In this document: positions 1 through 7,803 of the stretch, one piece after another
Layout: every line of letters starts with the position of its first letter
Position numbering within the stretch: position 1 is the stretch's first letter
Origin: Candidatus Aerophobota bacterium
Lineage (GTDB): Bacteria > Aerophobota > Aerophobia > Aerophobales > B3-G15
Direction of reading: 5' to 3'
Length of the DNA stretch: 22,976 bases
Assembly (NCBI GenBank): GCA_021162265.1
Contig: JAGGZA010000046.1
Coordinates: 1-22,976 of the forward strand
Notes under the pieces: model-generated
Told to the model about the DNA's origin: nothing
Seen by the model: the letters and a program-made list of their open reading frames with translations, nothing else
The model's database searches: none
Made by a program: the position numbers and the translations under genes

Positions 1-1056
1 GATGAATCACTTCAACTTATAGCCAAAGCTTCTGAGAACAGTATGAGAGACGCAGAAAAGATTTTAGATCAGCTTATATCTTACACTCGTGGGAATATAA
101 AAGAAGAGGATGTGATTCAACTGCTGGGCATGGTAGAGACGGAGTATCTTGCAAGTTTCACGGAAAACCTGTATAGACGCGAGCCTCTTTCCAATATAAA
201 ACTTTTGCATCGTATTTTAAGAGAAGGCAAGAATCCTCAATGGATAGTGAAGGATTGGTTGCACTGGCTAAGAGACCTTGTTATGTTTAAGCTGGGGGAG
301 AAGGAGGTTTTTTCTTTTCCGTTAAAGTATGCTAATTTACTTGGAAACCAGAGTCACTACTTCTCAATCAGTCAGTTAATGAGTTTCATAGAGCACCTCT
401 CTCGTGCAGAAAGGGAGATTCGTTTTTCATCAACTCCTAATATTTATCTTGAGGTATTAATGGTCAAGCTTTGCTCTTTTGAGTTTGAAGTAGAAAAGCT
501 CAAAGAGGAAGACCCTCACCTTGCCTTTATTTATAATAAAATAACAGCTTTAGAGGAAAAGATAGTAAATACCGGATTTTCAAGCTTCTCTGGAGAAGTA
601 AGAAAGGATAAGATTTTACAGGGAGAAGAAAGGGAGAAAGTTGCCTTTGATAGGGGAAAGAAGGAAGATGATAAGAGGGAGAAACTTTCTTTATCCAAGA
701 GAGAAGAAATTTCTTCCAGACAGGAAGAGTGGTTGGAAAACTGGAAGATGGTGGTGAAGGGAGTGAAGCAAAAGAAGAGGAGTTTAGGAGGATTTCTGGA
801 AAAAATGAAGGTTATGTCGGTAGAAAACAATTCCATTATATTGGGGTCTGATGTTAACTTTCTTAAAGAAACACTGGAAAAGAGAGATAACAAACAAATA
901 ATATATGAAGAATTAAAGAAATTCTTTCCGGAAAATTTCTCACTTAAATTTAAACATATTGTTCGTGAAAAAAATGAGAACAAAGAGAGCCCATCTTTAC
1001 GTGAAGTAGTTGCTCAGGCAATAGAGATATTTGAAGGTGAGGTAATAAATAGGTAG
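1..1056 (+). CDS. dnaX: DNA polymerase III subunit gamma/tau, C-terminal part (5' end outside window)
   Basis: This is the C-terminal part of the clamp-loader subunit gamma/tau, which loads the sliding clamp at the replication fork. The frame is open from base 1 and reads through the conserved DnaX stretch LIAKASENSMRDAEKILDQ (bases about 16-72), so the gene starts upstream and the ATG at 43 is internal. The N-terminal AAA+ ATPase domain and zinc site are therefore not visible. After the helical collar region (to about base 530) comes a Lys/Glu-rich linker (about 600-740) and a C-terminal domain, as in tau-type proteins. The stop at 1054-1056 lies 10 bp before the ybaB/ebfC start, and the dnaX-ybaB-recR order is widely conserved in bacteria, which supports the call. 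A run of seven A at 968-974 is not a convincing programmed frameshift site. Identity is secure; only the 5' truncation limits it. Confidence 0.93.
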   Translation, partial: DESLQLIAKASENSMRDAEKILDQLISYTRGNIKEEDVIQLLGMVETEYLASFTENLYRREPLSNIKLLHRILREGKNPQWIVKDWLHWLRDLVMFKLGEKEVFSFPLKYANLLGNQSHYFSISQLMSFIEHLSRAEREIRFSSTPNIYLEVLMVKLCSFEFEVEKLKEEDPHLAFIYNKITALEEKIVNTGFSSFSGEVRKDKILQGEEREKVAFDRGKKEDDKREKLSLSKREEISSRQEEWLENWKMVVKGVKQKKRSLGGFLEKMKVMSVENNSIILGSDVNFLKETLEKRDNKQIIYEELKKFFPENFSLKFKHIVREKNENKESPSLREVVAQAIEIFEGEVINR

Positions 1057-1066
1057 GGAGGGAACG

Positions 1067-1405
1067 GTGTTTCCTAATTTATTCAAGCTTTTCAGAGATT
1101 TTCAGAAGTTTCAGGGAGAAATGAAAAGAATTCAAGATGAGCTGGCAAAGGAGGAGATCGTTGGCTCAAGTGGAGCAGGGATGGTAGAGGTAACTTTAAA
1201 TGGGAAATTGGAAGTAATAGATGTTAAAATAGAGAAAAAACTTTTGGAGGGAAAAAATCTCCAGATGCTGCAGGACCTCATAGTGGCAGCTATAAATGAT
1301 GCAATTAAGAAAGCTAAAGAAAAGGCAAAAGAGAAGATAGGTGAAATAGCGGGTGAGCTGGATTTGTCTGGTTTCAACATCCCTGGCATATTTAACAATG
1401 CTTAA
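1067..1405 (+). CDS. ebfC: YbaB/EbfC family nucleoid-associated protein
   Basis: Small DNA-binding, nucleoid-associated protein of 112 residues, the usual size of the family. Family members are homodimers that bind and bend DNA. The N-terminal amphipathic helix (FRDFQKFQGEMKRIQDELAK) and the central segment resembling VEVTLNGKLEVIDVKIEKKLL are characteristic, followed by an AAINDAIKKAKEKAKEKIGE helix. Translation starts at GTG 1067, with the SD GGGAGGG at 1056-1062 overlapping the dnaX stop. It lies between dnaX and recR, the typical location for this family, and the three genes are probably co-transcribed. The exact cellular role of YbaB/EbfC is not settled in general. A link to recombination with RecR is suggested mainly by synteny. 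Confidence 0.92.
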   Translation: MFPNLFKLFRDFQKFQGEMKRIQDELAKEEIVGSSGAGMVEVTLNGKLEVIDVKIEKKLLEGKNLQMLQDLIVAAINDAIKKAKEKAKEKIGEIAGELDLSGFNIPGIFNNA

Positions 1406-1410
1406 AAGAC

Positions 1411-2025
1411 ATGTATTATATAAATTCCCTGGATAGACTTATAAATCAGCTTACAAGGTTACCTGGAATTGGAGAAAGAAGTGCAAGGAGGTTAGCTTTT
1501 TATATTTTAAAACAACCTCAGCAGGAAGCTGCTCGTCTTGTAGATGCTATCAAGACAGTGAAAGAAAGGGTAAAGAGATGTTCAATATGTAATAATTTTT
1601 CCGAAGAAGATCCTTGTCCCATTTGCAGAGATGAGAAGAGAAACAGGAGTGTGATTTGTGTAGTAGAAGAACCTCAAGATGTATTTTTATTTGAAAGAAT
1701 TAGAGAATATCAGGGATTGTATCATGTTTTAGGAGGAGCAATTTCTCCTTTAAAAGGAATAAATCCTGAAAGTTTAAATATTAATAGTCTCTTAAAAAGA
1801 GTAGAAAATGGTGGGGTAAAGGAGGTTATTTTAGCTACAGATCCTGATACAGAAGGAGAAGCTACTGCAATATATCTTTTTAAGCTTCTGCAATCTTTAA
1901 GAGTTAAGGTTAGTCGGCTTGCCCATGGACTTCCTGCTGGCGGTGACCTTGAATTTGCTGACGAGATAACTCTTACCCACGCCCTGAGAGGAAGAAAAGA
2001 AATGGAGGAAGAGTGGGAGATTTGA
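1411..2025 (+). CDS. recR: recombination mediator protein RecR
   Basis: RecR works with RecO (and RecF) to load RecA on gapped, SSB-coated DNA. The 204-residue length is normal. Domains in order: an N-terminal helix-hairpin-helix (RLPGIGERSARRLAF, about 16-30), a four-cysteine zinc module (C57, C60, C69, C72) and a Toprim domain (about 80-175) carrying E86 and the acidic DPDTEGEATA loop at 144-153. The C-terminal LAHGLPAGGDLEFADEITL segment is typical of the family. The start at ATG 1411 is 5 bp after the ebfC stop and has no recognisable SD, so initiation may depend on translational coupling. The stop codon overlaps the -35 box of the next transcription unit. Confidence 0.96.
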   Translation: MYYINSLDRLINQLTRLPGIGERSARRLAFYILKQPQQEAARLVDAIKTVKERVKRCSICNNFSEEDPCPICRDEKRNRSVICVVEEPQDVFLFERIREYQGLYHVLGGAISPLKGINPESLNINSLLKRVENGGVKEVILATDPDTEGEATAIYLFKLLQSLRVKVSRLAHGLPAGGDLEFADEITLTHALRGRKEMEEEWEI

Positions 2026-2049
2026 CGGTGTGATCCTTTTTACTATAAT
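2022..2049 (+). promoter_or_regulatory. sigma70-type promoter for thrC-gldA-thiC
   Basis: TTGACG at 2022-2027 and TATAAT at 2044-2049 are separated by 16 bp, close to the vegetative sigma consensus. The -35 hexamer overlaps the recR stop codon (2023-2025). The expected transcript start near 2056 leaves a leader of only about 35 nt before thrC. That is too short for a riboswitch or a leader-peptide attenuator. Confidence 0.72.
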
Positions 2050-2089
2050 ACTTTGATTTAAGTAGATAAATTTCCAAGGGGAAGAAAGT

Positions 2090-3169
2090 ATGCAATGGGA
2101 AGGAGTAATTAAACACTATTTTAAATATCTTCCGGTTACAGAGAAAACACCTGTGGTTACTCTTCTTGAGGGAAATACACCTTTAATCCTGGCAAAGAGT
2201 ATCTCCAGGCGTCTTGGTAAAAATATTAATCTTTACTTAAAGTACGAGGGGTTAAATCCTACTGCTTCTTTCAAGGATAGAGGAATGACAGTTGCTGTAA
2301 GTTGTGCTCTGGAAAGAGGAGCTAAAGCTATTATGTGTGCTTCAACCGGCAATACATCTGCTTCTGCTGCTGCTTACGCTGCAAAATCTGGACTTACCTG
2401 TATTGTGCTTATTCCGGAAGGTGCTATAGCTCTGGGAAAATTGTCTCAGGCTCTTTTACATGGAGCAAAAGTTGTGGCAATAAAGGGAAATTTTGATGAT
2501 GCTCTTAAACTGGTAAAAGAAATAACTTCCAAATATCCCATTGCTCTTGTTAACTCCTTAAATCCTGATAGAATTGAAGGTCAAAAAACCGCAGCTTTTG
2601 AGATATGTGATGTTTTAGGAGAGGCTCCTCACTTCCAGGCTATGCCAGTTGGAAATGCAGGTAATATCACTGCTTACTGGAAGGGATATAAAGAATACAA
2701 GGATATGGGAAAGATAGACTCTTTACCCAGAATTTTAGGGTTTCAGGCTTCAGGCGCAGCTCCTCTTGTGGAAGGATACCCCTTTAAGAATCCAGAAACA
2801 GTTGCTACTGCTATAAGGATAGGTAATCCTGCTCGATGGGGGGAGGCAATTGCTGCGTCTAAAGAGTCTGATGGATTAATTGAGAAGGTAACCGATGAAG
2901 AGATTATAAAAGCTTATAAAATGCTTGCAAGGGAGGAAGGAATTTTTGTAGAGCCTGCATCAGCTGCCTCTATTGCTGGTATAATGAAACTTGATAAAAT
3001 GGGATTCTTTGAGGCGGAGAAAGGATCAGCCAGGGAAGTGAATATCGTTTGTATACTAACCGGTCATGGGTTAAAAGACCCTAACATAGCTATTAAGGAG
3101 TCTTCTCCTCCTGAGGCTGTTCCTCCAGAGGAAGAGGCGGTTTTAGAGGCAGTAGAATTCGAGGTATAA
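2090..3169 (+). CDS. thrC: threonine synthase (PLP-dependent)
   Basis: Converts O-phosphohomoserine to threonine in the cytoplasm, the last step of threonine biosynthesis. It is a fold-type II PLP enzyme of 359 residues, the length of the short bacterial ThrC type. K62 in PTASFKDRG is the Schiff-base lysine. GNTSASAAAYAAKSG supplies the PLP-phosphate loop region, and the conserved ending region ILTGHGLKDPN is present. ATG 2090 is preceded by a GGGGAAG SD. The last roughly 20 residues form an acidic Pro/Glu-rich tail beyond the usual fold. It is the first gene behind the promoter at 2022-2049 and is followed after 4 bp by the gldA-like gene. The related enzymes threonine dehydratase and cysteate synthase are less likely, given the K62 context and overall length. 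Confidence 0.92.
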   Translation: MQWEGVIKHYFKYLPVTEKTPVVTLLEGNTPLILAKSISRRLGKNINLYLKYEGLNPTASFKDRGMTVAVSCALERGAKAIMCASTGNTSASAAAYAAKSGLTCIVLIPEGAIALGKLSQALLHGAKVVAIKGNFDDALKLVKEITSKYPIALVNSLNPDRIEGQKTAAFEICDVLGEAPHFQAMPVGNAGNITAYWKGYKEYKDMGKIDSLPRILGFQASGAAPLVEGYPFKNPETVATAIRIGNPARWGEAIAASKESDGLIEKVTDEEIIKAYKMLAREEGIFVEPASAASIAGIMKLDKMGFFEAEKGSAREVNIVCILTGHGLKDPNIAIKESSPPEAVPPEEEAVLEAVEFEV

Positions 3170-3173
3170 TACC

Positions 3174-4301
3174 ATGAATCTTGTTTTAGCTCCACAGAAT
3201 TACATTCAGGAAAGAGGCTTAATTCATAAAGTGGGGAAACTTTTAAAAGATTATGGGAAAAGACCCCTCCTGGTAGCTGACTCCTTTGTTACCGAGATTG
3301 TAAAAAATGTGATAAATAAACAGCTGGAGAAATTGAGACTTTCATTAACCGCTTTTACCTTTGGTGGAGAGTGCTGTGAGGAGGAAATTGGCAGGGTAAT
3401 GGATACTGTTAAAAAAAATGGGAATGATTTAATTGTGGGGTGTGGAGGAGGTAAAGCTATTGATACAGCAAAAGCGGCAGCTTTTTATAAAGGTTTGCCT
3501 TTTGTTAGTCTTCCTACAAGTGCTGCTACCTGTGCAGCCTGGTCGTCTTCTTATCCTTTATACTCAATGTCAGGAAGTTATCTTGGAACGAGGGAACTGG
3601 GGAAAACTCCTGACCTTGTGCTGGTTGATACTGAAGTGATAGCCAGAGCTCCTTCCAGACTTCTTTCGTCAGGGATGGGAGATTCTCTTGCCAAGTGGTA
3701 TGAGGGGAAAACCGTCTTTCATTTATTAAAAAAAGACTTATTGGTAGACTTAGCCTTGAATTTATCAGGGTATCTTTACAGAGTTATTAAGAGATTTGGT
3801 CCCGGGGCAAAAATTGATGTTGATAAGAATATCTGTTCTATGGAGGTTGATAGCATTGTTCAGGCGAATATACTTATTGCTGGTCTTATAGGACGTTTAG
3901 GAGGGAAAAATTTCCGTTCTGCTGCAGCTCATGCTTTTAACTATGCTTTATGCGGAATACCAAAGGCTGCTCGTACTTTACATGGAGAAAGAGTAGCGAT
4001 AGGCATTTTAATACAGTTTATACTGGAGGGAAGAAAAGAGAAGGAGTTGACCGAGATTTTGCAGTTTTATAGGAAAATAGGTCTTCCCTGCAGCATGGAA
4101 GAATTGGGAGTTTACTTTACTATGGATGAATTAAAGGAAGTTTCTGCAAGAGTCTGTGGAGATTCCCGCATTCGTAATTTACCTTTTTCTGTAGATGAAG
4201 ATATGTTTCAGAATGCTTTTTTAGAACTTAATAATTTTGTTAAAAAATTTACTTCAGAGGAGAACCTCTATGACACAATTGGAGCAAGCAAAAAGGGGTA
4301 A
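3174..4301 (+). CDS. iron/zinc-containing alcohol dehydrogenase, GldA-like
   Basis: NAD(P)-dependent dehydrogenase of the glycerol dehydrogenase (GldA) family, 375 residues, full length. Visible features are the nucleotide-binding GCGGGKAIDTAK at 89-100, PTSAATCAAWSS at 114-125, and the metal ligands expected from GldA structures: D170 (GMGDSLAKW), H253 (AAHAFNYAL) and H270 (LHGERVAIG). GldA oxidises glycerol to dihydroxyacetone. The substrate here is uncertain, because the gene lies between thrC and thiC rather than with glycerol genes. Its start is 4 bp after the thrC stop and its 3' end overlaps the thiC start by 32 bp, so the three genes are very probably one transcript. Glycerol-1-phosphate dehydrogenase and 3-dehydroquinate-synthase-like relatives are alternatives that look less likely from the motifs. 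Confidence 0.82.
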   Translation: MNLVLAPQNYIQERGLIHKVGKLLKDYGKRPLLVADSFVTEIVKNVINKQLEKLRLSLTAFTFGGECCEEEIGRVMDTVKKNGNDLIVGCGGGKAIDTAKAAAFYKGLPFVSLPTSAATCAAWSSSYPLYSMSGSYLGTRELGKTPDLVLVDTEVIARAPSRLLSSGMGDSLAKWYEGKTVFHLLKKDLLVDLALNLSGYLYRVIKRFGPGAKIDVDKNICSMEVDSIVQANILIAGLIGRLGGKNFRSAAAHAFNYALCGIPKAARTLHGERVAIGILIQFILEGRKEKELTEILQFYRKIGLPCSMEELGVYFTMDELKEVSARVCGDSRIRNLPFSVDEDMFQNAFLELNNFVKKFTSEENLYDTIGASKKG

Positions 4302-5574
4302 TGTGACCCTTGAGATAAAAAAAATATGCCAGGAAGAGAAAATTAGAGAGGAAGAACTCCTGGAGGGAATTTCCAGAGGAGAGATTGTAATTCCAAAAAA
4401 CAAGCTTCGCCAGGGAACTAATGTTATAGGCATTGGTAAGGGATTAAGAACCAAAGTCAATACCAATATAGGTACCTCTCCTGATGTTATTGATCTTGAT
4501 TATGAGATTGCAAAACTCAGGGTGGCTGAAAAAGTGAAGAGTGATACAGTGATGGATCTGAGTACCGGTGGGGACCTGGATAAAATTCGTCGTAGCATAA
4601 TTAAGAATACACGTATGCCTCTGGGTACAGTTCCTGTGTATCAGGCAGCAGTGGAGACCATCAACGAAAAGGGTGGTATAATCTATATGGATATTGATAA
4701 AATTTTTGAAGTTATCAAACGACAGGCTGAGGATGGAGTTGATTTCATGACTGTTCATTGTGGTGTAACCCTGAGTACTCTTGAGAGATTAAGAAAAGAG
4801 GGCAGGATTGGTAGTATAGTTAGCAGGGGTGGAGCTTTTCTTACCACCTGGATGATTGCCAATGAGAAGGAGAATCCCCTTTATTCTCATTTTGACCGTT
4901 TGCTTGAGATAGCAAAGGAGTATGACGTTACTCTCAGTCTGGGAGATGGCTTGAGACCCGGGTGTATAGCTGATTCTACAGATAGAGCTCAAATTCAGGA
5001 GCTTGTGATTCTGGGAGAACTGGCAAAGCAGGCTTTAGATAGTGGTGTACAGGTTATGATTGAGGGTCCAGGGCATATACCCTTTGATGAAGTGGAAACA
5101 AATATAATTCTGGAAAAGAAGCTGTGTCACAATGCTCCCTTTTACGTTTTAGGTCCTGTTGTTACAGACATTGCTCCAGGATACGATCATATAACCTCTG
5201 CTATAGGTGGAGCTTATGCAGCAAGTGTAGGAGCAGATTTTCTATGTTATGTTACACCGGGTGAGCATCTCAGGCTTCCTACTCTGGAAGATGTAAGAGA
5301 AGGAGTGATTACAGCAAGGATTGCTGCTCATATAGGTGATTTAAGCAAGGGTATAAAAGGAGCATTTGAATGGGATTTACAGATGGCTAAGAATAGAGAA
5401 AAGAGAAACTGGAAAAGGCAAATAGAACTTTCTATTGACCCTGAACTTGCTGGAAAAATGAGAGAATCTGCCAAGCCAAAAGTTGAAGATGTTTGTACGA
5501 TGTGCGGAGAATTTTGTGCTATAAAAATGGTAGAGAAGGCTCTACGCGGGGAAAAACCGCTTACTTTTGCTTAA
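4270..5574 (+). CDS. thiC: phosphomethylpyrimidine synthase ThiC (short form)
   Basis: Radical-SAM enzyme that rearranges aminoimidazole ribotide to hydroxymethylpyrimidine phosphate in thiamine synthesis. ATG 4270 was chosen because GAGGAG at 4257-4262 is well spaced; the frame is open further upstream but without an SD. The product is 434 residues, the short form lacking the N-terminal extension of proteobacterial ThiC. Family motifs include PLGTVPVYQA, SRGGAFLTTWM, GDGLRPG, EGPGHIPFDE and PVVTDIAPGYDHITSAIGGA. The C-terminal cluster cysteines are C409, C412 and C416 (spacing CX2CX3C); many ThiC proteins have CX2CX4C. No thiamine riboswitch can fit, since the start lies inside the preceding gene. 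A ThiC paralogue making 5-hydroxybenzimidazole (BzaF type, anaerobic B12 lower ligand) cannot be excluded by eye. Confidence 0.88.
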   Translation: MTQLEQAKRGNVTLEIKKICQEEKIREEELLEGISRGEIVIPKNKLRQGTNVIGIGKGLRTKVNTNIGTSPDVIDLDYEIAKLRVAEKVKSDTVMDLSTGGDLDKIRRSIIKNTRMPLGTVPVYQAAVETINEKGGIIYMDIDKIFEVIKRQAEDGVDFMTVHCGVTLSTLERLRKEGRIGSIVSRGGAFLTTWMIANEKENPLYSHFDRLLEIAKEYDVTLSLGDGLRPGCIADSTDRAQIQELVILGELAKQALDSGVQVMIEGPGHIPFDEVETNIILEKKLCHNAPFYVLGPVVTDIAPGYDHITSAIGGAYAASVGADFLCYVTPGEHLRLPTLEDVREGVITARIAAHIGDLSKGIKGAFEWDLQMAKNREKRNWKRQIELSIDPELAGKMRESAKPKVEDVCTMCGEFCAIKMVEKALRGEKPLTFA

Positions 5575-5596
5575 TAATAATAAAAAATAGACCACT

Positions 5597-6970
5597 TTAT
5601 TTTTCAATCTTCCTGTACCTTAAAACAAACATTACTCCTCCTATGATTAGAGGGAAAATAGATAGGTAAAAAAGAAAATTAGCATTTCTTCTTTTTACAA
5701 GTCTTATCTCTCTTTCGCTTGTAGATATTATATTATTGTTTTCCCCCTCTTTTTGAAGATAAATTCTGTAGCTTTTTTCCGGGAGATTTTCTGAGAGGAT
5801 TAGCTGATACCCTTCAAAAGTTGGCTTTTCTCCGGGTAATTTTCCTTTCTTAAATTCAACGATGTTGTAACCAAGTTCTGGTCCTGGTATTTGTTCCACC
5901 TTATACGGTTTCTTATCTATGCGTTTTAGTAAATTGTCTTTGCTAAATAATAAGAGTTGGACATTTTTTATAGGTTCTGTGTGAACCCATTTCCAGTTTT
6001 CAATTCTTCCTCTGTTCTGGGGATCCAGCAATTTATTGTGATATAGTTCATTGTACTCATCTTGCCTGTAAGGGCGAAAGTAAAGTACATTTTTGCCTGC
6101 AGCGTATATTGCATTTGCCGGGTCATTACACTCTTCTCTTTTTGTCCAGCGATTGCCGGGTATTATTTCGTAACCAACTCCCTCTCTTCTTCGAGCGGTA
6201 AATACAAGGAGTTCTTTCTCACTTCCCTCTACGATGGTTTTATCTTTTGCTCTGAGTCTTATCTTATATTTGCCTACAGGAAGATTTAAAACGTAGTATT
6301 TTCTTGGTTCTGTGACAAAAAAATTAGGTGGTTTTGGAGGCTCGGGTTCCTTTGGTATCTCAATATTAAGAGGACCTTTTTCTCCTTTTTCTCTCCTTTT
6401 TTTTATTTCTTCAAAAAACTTATTCATTTTCTTTCTATACTCGATTCTTGCCTCATAATATTTATTTAAAGCTTTATAATATTCATCCTCTGCCTTTTTA
6501 TATTTTTTATACCATTTTATTGCCTCGTTTCCCTTGTAAAGTACGACTTTTTCACCCCAGTATCCTTCTGGATAACAAAGAACGGTATCCTGTTTTTTTA
6601 ATTTTTCTATGATTTTTCCATCTTTTAAGACTTCCAGAACCCCCTTTACATCTTCATCCAGGGTTCTCCAGGCTGCTATATATCTTACAGTTATAGGCCA
6701 AAAATAGACAAGAGTTTTTTTAGCACAGATGGCATTGTCTTTATTGGCAATAAGATAAATTGTACTTTCAGTTTTAGGGACGAAACTCCCGCTCCATCCT
6801 TTTCCGTCAAATACATTTAAGCTATAGACAAGCTGTTCTTTTAAAAGAGGAGTAAGATTTATGGAAGGCTGTTTTTCCTCCTGTTGTGCTGATGAGGTTA
6901 TTGCTAATCCAGGAATTAAAATTAACAGAAAAATTATATTGTAGATTAAGGAAGCCCTTTTTAATCTCAT
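5597..6970 (-). CDS. anchored extracytoplasmic protein of unknown function, linked to ABC-2 transporter
   Basis: I do not recognise this 457-residue protein. It has an N-terminal signal peptide (hydrophobic about 8-26, AITSSAQ cleavage region), a long extracytoplasmic part and one C-terminal transmembrane helix (about 431-451) followed by a basic tail. It therefore looks like a type I membrane protein facing outwards. Residues about 150-197 are a Lys/Glu/Tyr-rich stretch likely to form a helical hairpin or coiled coil, followed by a Pro-rich linker (about 205-216). The flanking parts look beta-rich (for example YYVLNLPVGKYKIRLRAKD). It is the last gene of a four-gene minus-strand operon; its ATG overlaps the permease stop (ATGA), and a GGGGGTAAGG SD precedes it. 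It may be an accessory or substrate-interaction part of the exporter, but its function is open. Confidence 0.8.
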   Translation of the reverse strand: MRLKRASLIYNIIFLLILIPGLAITSSAQQEEKQPSINLTPLLKEQLVYSLNVFDGKGWSGSFVPKTESTIYLIANKDNAICAKKTLVYFWPITVRYIAAWRTLDEDVKGVLEVLKDGKIIEKLKKQDTVLCYPEGYWGEKVVLYKGNEAIKWYKKYKKAEDEYYKALNKYYEARIEYRKKMNKFFEEIKKRREKGEKGPLNIEIPKEPEPPKPPNFFVTEPRKYYVLNLPVGKYKIRLRAKDKTIVEGSEKELLVFTARRREGVGYEIIPGNRWTKREECNDPANAIYAAGKNVLYFRPYRQDEYNELYHNKLLDPQNRGRIENWKWVHTEPIKNVQLLLFSKDNLLKRIDKKPYKVEQIPGPELGYNIVEFKKGKLPGEKPTFEGYQLILSENLPEKSYRIYLQKEGENNNIISTSEREIRLVKRRNANFLFYLSIFPLIIGGVMFVLRYRKIEK

Positions 6971-7803
6971 GCCCTTACCCCCTTTGATTTTAGAATGTAG
7001 ATGGAAAGAAGTAGCAAGACCACTGTGTAGATAGTAGAGTAAATTATGTTAAGCAAGAATGGTTTAATGCTACCAATTCTTATTGACTCCATTCCTCGTG
7101 AAAGATAGGAAAAAGGAGACACCCAATTTACAAAATGATAAATTACACTTAAAGTTTTTTGTATATAAAGAAGCCAGGAAGAAAGGCTTTCAGGAGGGAT
7201 ATGGATAAATATATTCTCGAGGAACCATATTCCAAGAAAAGCAAGTAATATTCCTATAAGCCATACTATGGAACTCCTTACTCTACCGGTTAAAGAAGAT
7301 ATAAAAAGACCAAAGCTTATCATACAGGAGGCAAGGAATATAGAGACGAGAAACGCTTTTCCCAGAGCTAAGGTAAAACCTAAGTTGGTTAGTAAAGATA
7401 CTCCTAAAAAGTAAACTGCAAAAAACCCGAGAATTATAACATATAACAGCATGTCTGTAATGTACTTTCCCAGTAAGAAGGAAGAGGAGGAAACAGGACC
7501 ATAAAATAAAACCTCCAGGGTACCATGTTCTTTTTCTCTTGAGATAGATATAGCTGATACAATCACCAGGTAAAGGGAGATTATTACTACAGATATAAAG
7601 AGAGGAAGATTAAGTGGATAGGAAGAAATGAAGATATTATTTTGTCCTATTCCTCGCATGAAATTTCTTAAAATAAAAGAAGATAATAAAAAAGAGATAA
7701 ATACCGCTATATATAATCCCCATCCATAGATGCTGGATATAAGTTCTCTCTTGATGAGAACCTTCATTGTATGCGCAGATAAAGAAATGCCTTTCTCATT
7801 CAT
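6967..7803 (-). CDS. ABC-2 type transporter permease
   Basis: Integral membrane subunit of an ABC-2 exporter, 278 residues with about six predicted transmembrane segments (around 28-48, 68-88, 118-138, 148-170, 178-198 and 252-272). The SISREKEHGTLEVLFYGPVS segment after the second helix is the typical cytoplasmic coupling region of ABC-2 permeases such as NatB/YhaP/GldF-like proteins. ATG 7803 has a clean GGAGG SD and overlaps the stop of the preceding gene by 4 bp. It would pair with the ATPase at 8525-9481, probably as a homodimer since only one permease gene is present. The exported substrate cannot be told from sequence. Confidence 0.88.
   Translation of the reverse strand: MNEKGISLSAHTMKVLIKRELISSIYGWGLYIAVFISFLLSSFILRNFMRGIGQNNIFISSYPLNLPLFISVVIISLYLVIVSAISISREKEHGTLEVLFYGPVSSSSFLLGKYITDMLLYVIILGFFAVYFLGVSLLTNLGFTLALGKAFLVSIFLASCMISFGLFISSLTGRVRSSIVWLIGILLAFLGIWFLENIFIHIPPESLSSWLLYIQKTLSVIYHFVNWVSPFSYLSRGMESIRIGSIKPFLLNIIYSTIYTVVLLLLSIYILKSKGVRA

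Noticed and set aside
968..974. A7 run near the end of dnaX as a programmed frameshift (gamma/tau) site
   Set aside because: It lies only about 30 codons before the stop, and the -1 frame hits TGA immediately, so it would not make a gamma-like product. The usual slip site is much further upstream.
531..983. Long antisense open frame opposite dnaX, and similar antisense frames opposite ybaB, thiC, gntR, the flavoenzyme and the dehydrogenases
   Set aside because: These are low-complexity mirror translations of conserved genes, without SD sequences or recognisable domains.
2026..2089. Riboswitch or attenuator upstream of thrC
   Set aside because: Only about 35 nt separate the predicted transcript start from the ATG, with no stem-loop or leader peptide.
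5583..5604. Inverted repeat AAAAATA / TATTTTT between the convergent thiC and unknown-protein genes as a bidirectional terminator
   Set aside because: The stem is all A-T with an 8-base loop and would be very weak. No G/C-rich intrinsic terminator is visible in the 22-bp gap.
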